Shown piece after piece: positions 23,615 through 35,855 of a stretch of 64,000 nt of DNA. The notes below the pieces were generated by a model. That model worked only from the letters and a program-made list of their open reading frames with translations, did no database searches and was not told where the DNA came from. Numbering within the stretch: position 1 is the stretch's first letter; every line of letters starts with the position of its first letter. The stretch covers positions 31,166,221 to 31,230,220 of the forward strand of contig OX359282.1 of NCBI GenBank assembly GCA_947179155.2, in the 5' to 3' direction. Source of the stretch: Hedera helix. Lineage: Eukaryota; Streptophyta; Magnoliopsida; Apiales; Araliaceae. The translations under genes and the position numbers were made by a program.

Positions 23615-25340
23615 TATATATTTATATGCACATCTAATGTTATACTAAAAAATACACACAAAGATAAAATAGTAATAAAATATATATTTTTTCTTTTTAT
23701 AGTATTTTCTCTCTCCTCTTTTTATTATTATCTCATTTTTATTATATAGGTCGTTTAAGACATAATCACACATATTAAAAAATCTCATTAATACTAATGT
23801 TAGGTAATTAATGTTGATTTAAAATTTTATTAACTTTCTATGCACTAATTAATTACTCTTTCTCTCTCTCTCAATTACTCCATCTTTAATGATAAAGTAC
23901 AAAATGATTAGATTTTTCTCCTAAATATATATAAAACATATTATATTTAAAAAAAAAAAACTTTTAAAATAATTTATATAATAATAAAAAAAAGTATTAT
24001 TTTATTTTTGTGTTTGTCTTTAAATATGACACTCGATATGAATGTGTATAGTCGTATTAAATTACGTACATATATGGCTCCAATTTTAATTGTTTAAATT
24101 TATTGTACACCACTAATAAGGATGGAATCAATGCTATTAAAATTAATAAGCATGTTCCCACGTTCCTAGGATAATGAAGCTAGTGATTAGTCGCTGTCTG
24201 CGTAGTCAATGAACGAAAGTTTGACAGATTAATAACTATTTCTTCACTTATAGAATGGTATTATTAAAATAATTTTCTTTTTATTATTTGTACCTACCAT
24301 ATTCATTAAATAATGAACTTTTAATTTTAAATCATCTTTAATGATTATTGATCGAGCTATATGGAAAGTATTATTTATGGGGGAAAGTGTTACTTATTAC
24401 TTATTGAAAAGTAATTAAGCTCTTTTTTGGCAAACATTTTCAAAAGCACTTTTCCAAAAGATTAATTTGGGTTTGATTTTGTTTATCTCTTGCGTTTAAA
24501 TACAAGATTCATATGAGAAATAGTACTCAATTATACTCTCACTAGTGAGTGACCAAGGAGTAAATAACATCGTCTTCCTCTATATATGGTGTTACCAAAC
24601 AGCTTAAAGCAATTTTCCAAAGAGGTTTTGGCCCTTCTATATAAATGCTGGAATAATTAAACTTTCAAAAAGATTTTGCCATATTGACCAATTTATTATA
24701 AGCAATGTGAAAGCCTATTTAATGAACAAATAAAGAAATTAGTCAGAAGCCAGAATTCTGTTTAATATCAATGTCAATTGCAACTAGTCTAGGGCAGTTG
24801 AAGTATAAAATTTAACTGTGGAGATGACTTAAATCCACATATAAAAAATGCAAAAAGATTAAATATATACTATAATGTTGACTTCTTTTATTTAATCTTT
24901 CTCGACCACTTTAGCTAAAACGCGAAATCATTGTTACTTGTGGAGAAGTAAATTAAATGACTGCATATGCATCATTATTCCGGAGTTTTAAAGTCAAGTT
25001 AGGTAATCAATTTATTTAAAAAAATTAACAATTAGAAAGAGGTCTCCGAAAGATGTATGAAGAAATTTACGCTAATCTTTTTTATATGACGAGGCCAATA
25101 TTGTCCCTGAAAGATGTACGAGGAAATTGATACTAATCTTCAAAAGTAGCTCATGCGAATTAAACCCTGATGATGTCAATAGAATGCACATCTAGAGTGG
25201 GCTGATGACCTAATGTATGTAGCATCAGCAATACCAGTGTGTTAATAACTTAACTGGGGGAAGTACCAACTGCCAAGATATAAAATAAAAACTCGATCTT
25301 TCTTTATTAATACTAAATACTGTGCTAATCTACTATTTTA
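23615..25340. other. Noncoding AT-rich stretch, no gene seen
   Basis: No ORF with domain content, no tRNA-like structure and no element with both termini were recognised. Short A/T runs and old repeat debris are likely. Confidence 0.5.
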
Positions 25341-25484
25341 ATTGTTCAACATATTCCACCAATTAGTTACAAATTATGACACTAATAAATATATAATCAC
25401 TGTTGTACGTATAATAATGGTAGCTAGTCATTATCTTCTATATTTATATTATAAAACGGCTCTTCAGAGTCGACAACATATTTT

Positions 25485-25990
25485 CTCAATGTATTTGATA
25501 CAAGGCAAGATATGTAGAGAGCACTCCACTAATGTGTAATCCGATGTATTTGCGGGGTAGCACGTGTACATAATTAAATATAGAAACTTTATTCAAAACA
25601 ATGTAGTTGATACGGGACAAGATATATACTCTAACACTCCCCTCACGTGTAACTCGGTATATTTACGGGAGCTTGCACGTGTACATAATTGAATGTAAAA
25701 CTTAACCGAGAATGAAAGACAAGAAAAGTGTTATATATGAAGTTATTTAATTAGGTCTAAGGATAGTTAGCTCTAATATCATGTTAGATTTTATAAAATA
25801 AGTTCAAGTTTAGTATATAAAAATATTAAATTCTATAAATCAAAATCAATTAATTATGAGAAGAGTTGGTCTAAATCATTATATATTAGACATATTTTTT
25901 AAAAATTTCCGATATAAAATAAGATATATACTCTATTATCTTTTTATTTAACCCTCTAAATTTTATAATTTTTTTACACGTATCGTATAT
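25485..25990. repeat. Probable retrotransposon debris with a ~100-bp tandem duplication
   Basis: Two diverged tandem copies of ~95-110 bp start at about 25495 and 25605. Both contain ACAAGATAT or AAGATATG, then GTGTAA, then GCACGTGTACATAATT. They are followed by GCTCTAATATCATGTTAG (25770), which read backwards resembles a decayed initiator-Met primer-binding site beside an LTR end (TGTTAGA at 25782). No protein domains and no second LTR were found. Confidence 0.35.
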
Positions 25991-26174
25991 GTCATCAAAT
26001 ACTAGTTTATTATAATCTGGTCGTGACTCCCGTGGGAGGACAAAATTAAGAAGTCTTCACATGCATTCACGTGTGAAATCAAATTTTGCTTTCTGACATC
26101 TTTCTTAGTCATATGCATTCATGGGTAAATTAGCAAGCGAGAATACTTCAAGACCTAATGCCTCTGGCTCTGAA

Positions 26175-26175
<1 letters not shown>

Positions 26176-26235
<60 letters not shown>
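26176..26235. repeat. (TA)n microsatellite
   Basis: About 29 TA/AT units. The surrounding 25991-27745 is AT-rich noncoding DNA with a T-run near 26530 and a short GA run near 27258; no gene is seen in it. Confidence 0.9.
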
Positions 26236-26239
<4 letters not shown>

Positions 26240-27953
26240 CGATATAATTATTTATTTAGTTGGACATTAAATATAATATTATTAACTTTCTAAAATATAA
26301 AATTGAAAAAAAAAAACCTTAATTTTAATTGGTTTAGTGATCTATATAATTTTTATAATGTCTGAATTTATAATTTTGAACAACTACTTGTGTAGTTGCC
26401 GGTAATCTTCCGGAATAATCTTGGGATTAAAGATTTACCTTAATAAGATAAAAAGGGCAAGAGCTTGTATTTTGGAATGAAGTAGTATTTAACTAAAGGA
26501 TGGGTTTGCTTGTCCCTTTCATTGATTAGTTTTTTTTTTTTTTTTTCAGATCACAAACTAGGTTACATCTGTATATTTAGAACGCAGGGAATATCTAAGA
26601 GGTTTTGAGTACCATAAAAAGGACAATACAAAGTACGCAAGACAGCGACAACTTTTGAAATATAGAAAATAAAAATAAGGCTACACCAGTTTCTAGTTTC
26701 TATTTACTACTACTACATTTTATCCCCGTTTCCCATTAATTACTACTGTGATATTAAGTTTTGGATAAGGTTTAATTTTCTTTTTCATCTACATTATTTT
26801 TTTCCAATAAGAAACTTTGGTGTTTAAAATATATTCTTAACATTTATTAAGAATATAGTAGTTGTGGCATGATATTAATTATTTTATCTATCTAAAATAT
26901 AAGCAATATTTTAGATAAAATTAAAATTTTCTCTTTAATTTTTAGAGGAAATAAAATGAAAAATGTTTATCTAATTTTTGAACCGAAGATTAATATATGT
27001 ATTAACAATAAAACAACCAATTAGGAATATGCAATTAGAGAGGGGAAAGCTTGGTATGATCTTATAAGATTTCCAATGATTAATGAGCTGCACATCTGAA
27101 TGGATAATATACTGGAGCTTTCTTTACTAATCAAATATTTAAATTAAATTTCCACACATGACCGGCTTCGATTTAGCAAAAGATGCCCTAACCCTAAATT
27201 GTGCCTATTTTTACTCATGAATCATACAAGTTGGACATAGAGCTGCAATCAAACAGGAGAGAGAGAGAGAGAGAGTAAATATATCAAATAATGTATTATT
27301 ATTATATTTATTAAATATTAATATGAAATCTAAACTAAATCGTAAGTTATAATTCCACATCGATTACATGTGGTTTGATATTGGTCTAGCCCATTCTTAT
27401 TTAGCTTTGTGAATTATTATTTTAATTTCTTAAAATAATAATTTTTTATTTAATAATATTTTTAAAATAGGTTTAAATTTAACTATTTTATTAATTAAAA
27501 TCATATAAATTTACGTCAAATGGAATAATTTTGTAGAACGGAAGAAGTTTTAATCAACTAACAAACGTGTGGCAAGAACTGACTGCAGCTATCAACACGG
27601 AGTTCCTAATCTTCTTTTATTACTCTCTCGCTTTAAGGTCAATATCTAAATATAAAAAATCATACTTCTCTATGGGTGGCTGAATTCATTGTTTTCTATG
27701 TACGTTGGCTTTCCACCGACTTGTATTACCTTCAATTAAAACCATGAATATTTTAAGAATTAAATCACTCAAAATAAATAATACAATATTTAATATAATT
27801 TAATCTTAATAACTAAATTTATAAAATTAATTTTAATATATTAATCTCTAAAAATATAACTTTTTATACGAAATAAAAGTTGAAAAAAATTCTCGCTCAC
27901 ACATTAATCCAAGACCTAATTATACCCTATTCCAATTCTCTAGAATGAGACTA

Positions 27954-30900
27954 TGTAAGACCCCGAATTTTATGAAATATAAAATTTAATTTTTCTTCGT
28001 ATATATTTTTCCTGAAACAGTAAGTGGTTAAATTAACAAAATTGAAAGTTAAAGATGTTATGTGCAAATTTTATTTTATCGGATAATATTCGCTTTGTCG
28101 GGGAATATTCGTTTGGTCGGGGAATATTCGTGCCGTACGACGGCGCCGAAATAACAAATTATTGGTGGACCCCACAACGGAATATTTGTTGGATATAGAA
28201 AACGACAGAAATAACATTTTTAAATAAAAATAGTCAACGGAACTGTTAAAATACCGGTGATAAAAGAATAGTAGCATACGGTAGTTTATGGTATTTTCTG
28301 TAGCACACGGTACTCTACAGTAGCACACGGTATTGCATAGTGTCTCATATTATTGGTCTGATAATTGACACCGTAACTGTTATGCATCATTTCATCGATA
28401 ATTGTCACTGCATAATATTTTATATTATCAATTCAATAATTGTTGTTACACAGTATTTTGCATTATTGATTTAATAATTGTCATTACACTGTATTTTATA
28501 TCATTGAGTCAATAATTGTTGCTGCACTGTTTTTAAAATTATTGAACCTAATAATTGTCACGGTTGCAAATATACTGTAATTTATATTATTAAATTAATA
28601 ATAATCTGTGACGTGTTTATTACATTATTGTTGAATTATTGTTGTAGCATTATTTTAATATATATGTTGGACCCACAGGAAGAATAAATAAATAAAATTA
28701 AAAATAATAATAATAATAATAAATAATTATTATTATTATTTTTACTATTTGAAATAGTAACATGTGGGACCCATGTGGGGGCCACATGAAAATTGAAATG
28801 ACAATTGGTGCTGAAGAAAGAGTTGGCAGCCGAATGCACTGCCAATTTAGAAAAAAAAAATAGGCAGGCGTGCATCACGCCTGTTGTTCACCAACCATGC
28901 ATAGTATCATCTTTTCTCCTATAAATAGCTTGCTCAGCTGAATAGAAAAATCACACCTAAAACATAAAATTTTTCTATAAGAATTTTATGAGTTTTCTCT
29001 GAGAATAGTAAGGCTATTTTGAGTGTTTGAAAGCCAAAAAGAGTGCAGGAATTTTTCAAGTAAGTCTTTTATTAAAGAGTAGTAATTTCATAAATTCCTA
29101 TTTTTCACGGTATTCACAAATCTTCCTTTAGAAGACTCTTCTTTGAGAAGATTCATTTTTAAAAGCTTTCTTTGGAAGATTTATTTTGGAATATTATTTT
29201 AAAAACTATTTTAAAGTAGTTATATTATACTACAAAAATTATGTTAAATATATATAATTTTGATAGTTCATATTATACGAGTTATCATACACTTTGAAAT
29301 TTATATGTGGTAATTACTAATTTTATTATAAATATATAGGTTGATCAACCTCATTTAAATCAATATCCAGTCACGTGTTAAGATAAGGAATATCATCTTC
29401 TTTCATATTCTAACTTACTACGGTAAAGGGTATCATTCTTTTCATCATCATAAATGGATATTATGTTATTTCTTATTGGAAGGGATTATCATTCTTTAAT
29501 TCTCGAAAATAATATCGTTTCTTTCTTGTGCCATTTATTTTCATGTATTAAATTGTGGGAATAACCTTACGGCGCGGATTACCGTCTGTTGGTGAATAAC
29601 CTATAGTATTCATTCCTTATTAATCCCTGAGAATAACCTTACAGCGCGGATTACCGCCTGTTTGGTGAATAACTCTTTGTATTCAAATTGATGGGAATAA
29701 CCTTACGGCGCGGATTACTGCCTGTTGGTGAATAACCCTTTGTAATTATTTGTCTCTTGTGGAAATAAGTTGTCTACACAAATTATCACATGACACTTTT
29801 ATTCCATATTCATTTGTAATATCATTTTCTTTCATATTCGTAAATGTTATTATTTTCCTTTATACTCATAAGGGATACCATCTTTTTCATCTTCCATTAT
29901 TCAAACTTACTATGGTAAGGGATATTAATTTCCTTCACCTTTTGTTAATCAAACCTGCTACGGTAAGGGATATTATTTTCTTTCATACTCCTAAATTGAA
30001 ACTTATTATGGAACTATTGCTTCTATAATTCCTGAAAATATTATATGTTCCATAATAGTTGAACTTCATTATTTCAACTGAACCTTCCTATTTTCTGAAC
30101 CCTTCTATTGAACTGTAACCGTTATTCTGAACTGTGGATCTTGAATATCATTTTTAAATTTCACTCCATATCATGTTGACAATTTGGACATTATTTGAAT
30201 CTACACAAAGTAAACTTCCGATACTTATTGTTTATCCTATTTCTTCTGTTCATCATCACTGTTATTTGTATTAATCTTCAAGAATCAAGTTGTTGTGAAT
30301 ATCTTTGGCCGGGGGCACATATGCGATATAATTGTGGAACAGATGTTAGGTTAAAGGCGATATAATAGGTTAAAGGCGATACATCTGTTCGGTGTCTTTT
30401 ATGGCACGTGGTGAAAGTTCTCTTTGGCCCGTAGTGCATAGATGAACTGTTATTTGGTATGATTATGACCAAAGGCTGAATCTGGTATAATCATGACCGT
30501 TGGTGCTATATTGAATATCTTTGGGCCGTAGTACAAAGATGAACTGTTGATGTGCATGATTATGATCAGGAACTGTGAATTTGTATTATCTTGACTAATG
30601 ATATTTCAGATGATAAAAGTTGATGATGTTTTTCCTAAAAAGAGAACCGAGTGGACATTATAGTCTGCATTATTCTTCTAATAGATTACTCATTCCGCTG
30701 CTATTATTGATCTGAACGTTGTTTAAGAATTTAACTGCAGTTTTTGATATAAACCTTGTAGTCTATTGTATTCTATCAAGAACTCAACTATTGAAGGCTA
30801 ATGATAATTTATTCGTCATTATCTTAGTCATGATATTTCTTACTGGGCTATTTGAGCTCACCCTTTCTTTTGTTCCATTGTTTTTCAACAGGAGATGGGA

Positions 30901-31117
30901 ACGTAGCTGGGTCTAGCCGGGGAATAGAGTGAGAGTCCGAGGGATAGCTGTCGTAGTCTTCACGCGTTGTAAAATAGTGTGATAATAATAGTGAAGACTT
31001 AGTTGTGTATTATTATACACTGTATTGTTGTACGTTGTACTTCATTGTAATAATTTTGTTGTAGTCTTTTGACGACTAAAGTTTGGGCTGTGTGGGCTCA
31101 GATTTGGGGGTGTCACA
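27954..31117 (+). mobile_element. Solo LTR of a Tekay-type gypsy element
   Basis: 3164 bp beginning TGTAAGACCCC and ending GGGTGTCACA, in the opposite orientation to the LTRs of the two full-length copies and clearly diverged from them. A perfect 5-bp duplication GACTA lies at 27949-27953 and 31118-31122, so this is a true solo LTR made by LTR-LTR recombination at one insertion. It retains the array around GGATTACCGCCTGTTGGTGAATAA (three units, 29549-29735). It lies inside the left LTR of the copia element, which is therefore older. Confidence 0.9.
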
Positions 31118-31309
31118 GACTACCTCTTGATTGTATATATTTTCTTCCTAAACACAAGACTCTATTTATAGAGTACTTACAACTCCACTTTTCTAATTTA
31201 ATTAGGACACTCTCATATAATAAATATATTTACTGCAAATAGAATTACTATCAAAATAAATTTATACCACAAATAAGATTCTTTCTCATAATAAGATTCG
31301 AGGAGTTAT

Positions 31310-31756
31310 CTAACAATTCTTCACTCGACTCAAATCCCTAAATACTTCAACTTCATTCTTGAACTTCACTCGGTTGCTTCTCTTGGTCTTTGTTCCACGC
31401 ATAGACTGTCCATTCAACACACAAATTAATTTTTCATTCTTTCGACCTTGGAGAATTAATTTGTCTTCGTTGAATACTTTGCAGGAATCTCCTTGACCCA
31501 CGTATGTATATCCACATGAGGATAATTCTTCCAATGAAATTATATTCTCACCACAATCAAGAACATAACATATCTTCTCAAGAATTTTCGTAGAACCATC
31601 ATGAAGTTTAAAACGAACATTTCTAATACCTTCAATCTTCACTCTCTCTTTATTCATAGCATTAACGTACCCCAATTCTTTATCTTGCTTCAAACTCTCA
31701 AAGCAATATTTCTCATTGCATATATGCATAGAGAAGTCACATAATCCAATACACAT
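31310..31756 (-). pseudogene. Copia gag-pre-integrase/protease-area remnant
   Basis: This 148-codon reading resembles the region just after the protease active site in Ty1/copia polyproteins: CNEKYCFESLK, then VRFKLHDGSTKILEKICYVLD and NIISLEELSSCGYTY. The expected D(S/T)G active-site triad is not preserved in this frame; the codons before CNEKY read DFSMHI. It ends at the LTR boundary, so integrase and RT are deleted. Nonfunctional on its own. Confidence 0.7.
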
Positions 31757-32119
31757 CCATATTTATTATAATTACTCTTAACCGTTAAAATAACTTTTTC
31801 TTCAGCCTCACTAAGAATTAGCATATTCAACTTTTTCTTTCTCCTTCAATTTTTCTTGATGCTTCCTTAAACTCTTCATGTCCTCCTTTAATATTCTGCA
31901 TTAGTATTTGATGTGACCCTTCTCTCCACAATAATAACACTCTATATCACTGTAATCTCTTGGCCTAGATTTTGATCTTCCTCTACTATTATCTCTCCAT
32001 TGACGTCACCCTCGATTTGAACCTTCCACGGTTAGTGTTTGCTCACCAATGTTATTGTTTTTTTCTCCCATCAACTTGACTTTCCCATAATACAGTAACC
32101 ACCTCATTTAAATTCAAAG
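31757..32119 (-). pseudogene. Copia gag zinc-knuckle region, degenerate
   Basis: The minus-strand reading near 31910-31960 gives CYYCGEKGHIKY*C, a CCHC zinc knuckle with a stop before its last cysteine. It is preceded by a basic Arg/Ser stretch (RGRSKSRPRDYSD) typical of the gag nucleocapsid. It joins the gag remnant to the protease-area remnant. Confidence 0.6.
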
Positions 32120-32623
32120 TTAATTTTTCCACCAATAATATTTGCACCAATGACTTGTAAGACTTGTGCAAAGATTACAATAAAGCAATGCCTTTTCCTT
32201 GTCTTTTAATTTTTCATTTGTATTCAATAGTTGTAACACTAACATGTTAAAAGTATTTAGATGATCATGGAGATTCGTTCCTTCATCCATCTTCAAGTAG
32301 TATAATTTCATCTTCAAGCACAATCTGTTGGTTAGTGACTTCGAAGCATAACTCTTCTCGAGTTTTTCCCACAATTTTTTTGGAGCAGTCTCTTTCAACA
32401 TATCATACTTTATCTCAGGTGCTAACAACGAATGTATTGTGCTTACCGCCTTCTTGCAAATTATTTGCCAATTTGCTTCTTTCATTTCATCTGATTTTTT
32501 CTCCTTTAAAGCTTAATCAAATCCTTGCAATACCAAGAGATCTTGCATACTACTCTGCCACAGTGTAACATTTGTTTTTCCATCAAATATTGGAAACTCA
32601 AATTTACCCAAATTCGTGGCCAT
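32120..32623 (-). pseudogene. Copia gag (UBN2-type) with an in-frame stop
   Basis: Starts at ATG (32623) with MATNLGKFEFPIFDGKTNV, the usual copia gag opening, then LWQSSMQDLLVLQGFD and an in-frame TAA. The frame then continues through LWEKLEKSYASKSLTNRL and KMKLYYLKMDEGTNLHDHL, the classic gag_pre/UBN2 pattern. The stop near 32510 would truncate the protein at about 36 residues. It belongs to the short copia element. Confidence 0.8.
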
Positions 32624-32683
32624 CGTATTACGCGAATTAATTCTCTCTACCTCAGATGCAATGAACCTAGCTCTGATATTACT

Positions 32684-33078
32684 TGTTGAGAATTAAATCA
32701 CGTAAAATAAACAACACAATATTTAATGTAGTTTGGTCTTAATGACCTAATTCATAAAACCAACTTCAATATATTAATCTCCAAAAGTAAAACTTTTTGC
32801 ACGAAATAAAAGCTAAAAAAATCCTCCCTCGCACACTAACACAACACCCAATTATGCCTTATCTCAATTTTCTAGGATATTATTATCTCTTGATTGTATA
32901 TATTCTCTCCTTAAACACAAGATTCTATTTATAGAGTACTTACAACTCTATTTTTCTAATTTAATTAGGACACTCTCATATAATAAATATATCTACTACA
33001 AATATGATTACTACCAAAATAAATTTCTACCATAGATAAGATTCATTCTCATAATAGGATTCGAGGAGTTACCTAACA
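32684..33078 (-). repeat. 5' LTR of the short copia element
   Basis: 395 bp, TGTT...AACA termini. It matches the split left LTR with scattered substitutions and contains a TCTATTTATAGAGTAC motif (TATA-like on both strands) near 32926. Confidence 0.85.
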
Positions 33079-33268
33079 GAATAAACATGAAGTACATTTA
33101 TAAGGATAGGAAGAATAAACTAATGACTCCATATCCAAGTCATAGTAATCGTTAGCGGAAACCCCAAATAATTAGTTGTTTTAAAAAAATTAAATTGCAT
33201 TTTCAAAGAATTAAAACATAATTTAAACAAAAATGTTAATCACTAAAAGTTGAGTTTTAACTAATTTT

Positions 33269-34530
33269 TGTTATGCTCACTTAAATTTTGATGATTAATA
33301 AAACATATTTATATTGTTATTAACAAATTTATCCAAATATGCAGGAAAATACTAGTTAAACTTTATGTTTGAAACATAACTTAAACTGATTCATATTCTT
33401 AAGGTAAAGTCATGTAATGATCTAGAGTCACGTAATGATTTATAGTCACGTGTAGACTTAAGAAAAGAGACAATACCTTTTAGGATGTACGACTATTTTA
33501 ATGGTAATACCGGTAATGATGTTTTTATGTATATTTATCCAGATGATAAAGTATACAAAGGAAGCTTCATTTTAACCAAAGTAAGTAAAGATTTGGGCAA
33601 AGATATAAAACAAATACGAGAAGAAAAAATTGTCGCTTTTAGAGTTAGGCGCTAGATCGGAGATTCTTTCACCAAAAGAGAAATTAAAGTCTTTGGTCTT
33701 TAGCAATTGCAAGCTTCACCTACCAAGTTCAGCTCGTTTGAAATTTGAATTGCTAAATTTAAAACACATCCATTAGATCAAGTTGAAGAGATCAAGATCA
33801 TTGAGCTTATTTCAAATTCTTACCAACCAAATTTGCACTCTCAAAACAGCTACTTATTGGGACTTCAACTATAAAAGACTCATGTTCATTAGAAGAAAAA
33901 TAAGCAAGAAGTTTTAGAGCTTCAAGTCCGGACGAGAGTCACAACTAAGCTGAGAGTCATAAATATTTAAAAACAAACTTAAATTAGTTCACTCCTTTTT
34001 ATACAAATAATGATCTATTGGTTGATGGGTTAAAGATCTAGATATCATGCTTATATTGTAATATCATATCTATTTAGAGATCATAAGCTATATGCTTGGT
34101 TGTACGTACGTCTTTAAACACATTGTGAAGTTTGTTGTTTTTCCTTAAACAACACTATTTTTATTTTAGATATGTGTGATTTTCTGTGAACCCCAGAAAC
34201 GGATGAAGTAAGGAATAGCTTATCTTTTATGGGTTATATGCACCCATATGCATAGATAGCATAGGAGATGCAAAGATTGCCTGATGATCCTATGGAACCA
34301 TAAAAATTATAATTTGTACAACTGGGCATTTGACGAATGTTCTCTGGATTAGGTACACGTTGTGCTAAATCACGTAAAAATCTTATATATTATTGTGTGT
34401 TTGCTTGGTTATATTTTTACTTTGTTGTATGCCTTATCTATATATTGAACTCATTGTGAGTTAGTCGATCGAGTTCATCACTAAATAAAGTCACATTTAT
34501 ACCGATAGTTATTCACACAACCAAACAGAG
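33269..34530 (+). repeat. Possible LTR fragment of an older retrotransposon
   Basis: It begins TGTTATGCTCACTTAAATTT, has a TATAAAAGACTC box-like motif near 33868 and later reads CACGTAAAAATCTT then TTGTGTGTTTGCTTGG (~34372-34412), an order reminiscent of the long LTRs of some plant copia elements. No target duplication or partner LTR was found, and no protein is encoded. Call is tentative. Confidence 0.3.
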
Positions 34531-34829
34531 TCAAACAGTTGGAGTGGGAGTGTTAAATCTATTTCATTGCAAATAGTTAAAAAAAACTTGAAAAAATTGA
34601 GAAATTACCAATTAAACTCTCCTCTTAGTTAGTCATAAGCTGGATCAATAATTTTTAGAGAGGGCAAAATTACAATAGCACACCAGCTAGCGCAATCTTA
34701 GAGAATTCTTCTTGAAAATAGTTAAAGTGTGCTGCCCTATTTATCTAATGGTATCCTTATCATTTGGAAATAGAAACTCAGATGTCAAGGATTCAAGTCT
34801 CTCTATCAGCCTCATTATGGGTCTTGGCA

Positions 34830-35000
34830 GCTAGACCTGGCAAATGAGTAGGGCCAAAATGGCCCAATTTTTTTTGTTGAAATCTAAAAACCTGTAGCCC
34901 ATCTCGGGTTGGGCCAATTTTTTTAGCACTTGCTAACAAGTAACAATAAAGTATATCAACCCATGGGCTAAACAAAAAGACAACCCAATAGGCCCAACAT
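34830..35000. repeat. Fragment of a hAT-like repeat
   Basis: CTAGACCTGGCAAATGAG followed by GGGCCAAAATGGCCCAA and, in inverted form, CCCATGGGCTAAA...GGCCCAA. Such GGGCC-rich phrases after TAGACCTGGCAAA are typical of plant hAT MITEs. No matching right terminus or 8-bp duplication was found; a related phrase occurs at 36600-36745. Confidence 0.35.
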
Positions 35001-35189
35001 GTAAAGGCCTAAGAGCATAAGTAGAGGCTAGTGAACCATAGAGCTGGGCCCACAAGTCTGCCGACGTCAGGTTTAGCGTATAGCTCGAGAGGCTGCAGTG
35101 TCACTCCTACCAGCATCAGAACCAACAGTAACAACCCACCCACGCGGGACTCACAGTAACTAAATTCACGCGCTCTACATCCCATCAAC

Positions 35190-35847
35190 TAGAGATGCAC
35201 AAAAAGCCTACGGCCTACAGGTCGGCCTGGCCTGGCCTGAGCCTGGCCTGGTCAAAGCCCGGGCTGGGCTGGTCCGGCCTACAGTTTTTGAACAGGCTAC
35301 TATTTTGACCTAAAAGCCTGGCCTGGCCCGGCCTACGAAAAAGCCCAGACCAGCCTACGCGAAATTGCACATCCATAAATATTGAAGATATATATTTTTT
35401 TGAAGATTGAAGATATAATGAAGAGATAGTTTTTGAAGTTGGGAAGATACATTTTTTGAAGATTTGAATTTTGAAGATATTTTTAAAATATTTTGAAGCA
35501 AAATATTTATAACTGACTCATTATTTATTATTAATTAGTTACTCATTTTTAATTTTTTGTCAATACATTTAATTAATATAGTAATTAGCTTATTTAATAT
35601 TTATATTTCACATTAAAAATTAGTTGATTACATTTTTAGGCCTAGCCTGGCCCGGCCCAAGGATTGGACTGGCCTGACCCGGCCTAAGGCCTAGTCCGGC
35701 CTAGCCTACAGGCCTAGCCCGGCCTGGCCTACAGGCCTAAAAAGGCCAGACTTTTTCTAGAAGCCCGGCCTACAGGCCCAAAAGTCAAAGCCTGGCCCGA
35801 CCAAAGCCTACCAGGGCCAGGCCAGGCCGGCCTACTGTGCATGTCTA
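35190..35847. mobile_element. hAT-type MITE rich in GGCCTGGCC repeats
   Basis: The termini TAGAGATGCACA and TGTGCATGTCTA are near-perfect inverted repeats. A perfect 8-bp target duplication CCATCAAC lies at 35182-35189 and 35848-35855. Both ends consist of many short GGCC(T/C)GGCC motifs in opposite orientation around an AT-rich core. 658 bp, no transposase. Confidence 0.88.
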
Positions 35848-35855
35848 CCATCAAC

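Larger units (their letters stand above)
27751..33078 (-). mobile_element. Short Ty1/copia element (gag-protease only) with nested solo LTR
   Basis: The right LTR is 32684-33078 (395 bp, TGTTGAG...CCTAACA). The left LTR is 27751-31305 and is interrupted by a gypsy solo LTR; its own sequence totals ~386 bp. A perfect 5-bp target duplication GAATA lies at 27746-27750 and 33079-33083. The internal region is only 1378 bp and, on the minus strand, encodes gag and protease-area remnants but no integrase, RT or RNase H. A primer-binding-like sequence (AATATCAGAGCTAGG, minus strand, ~32666-32680) follows the right LTR. It is a deletion derivative that would need helper proteins to move. Confidence 0.85.
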
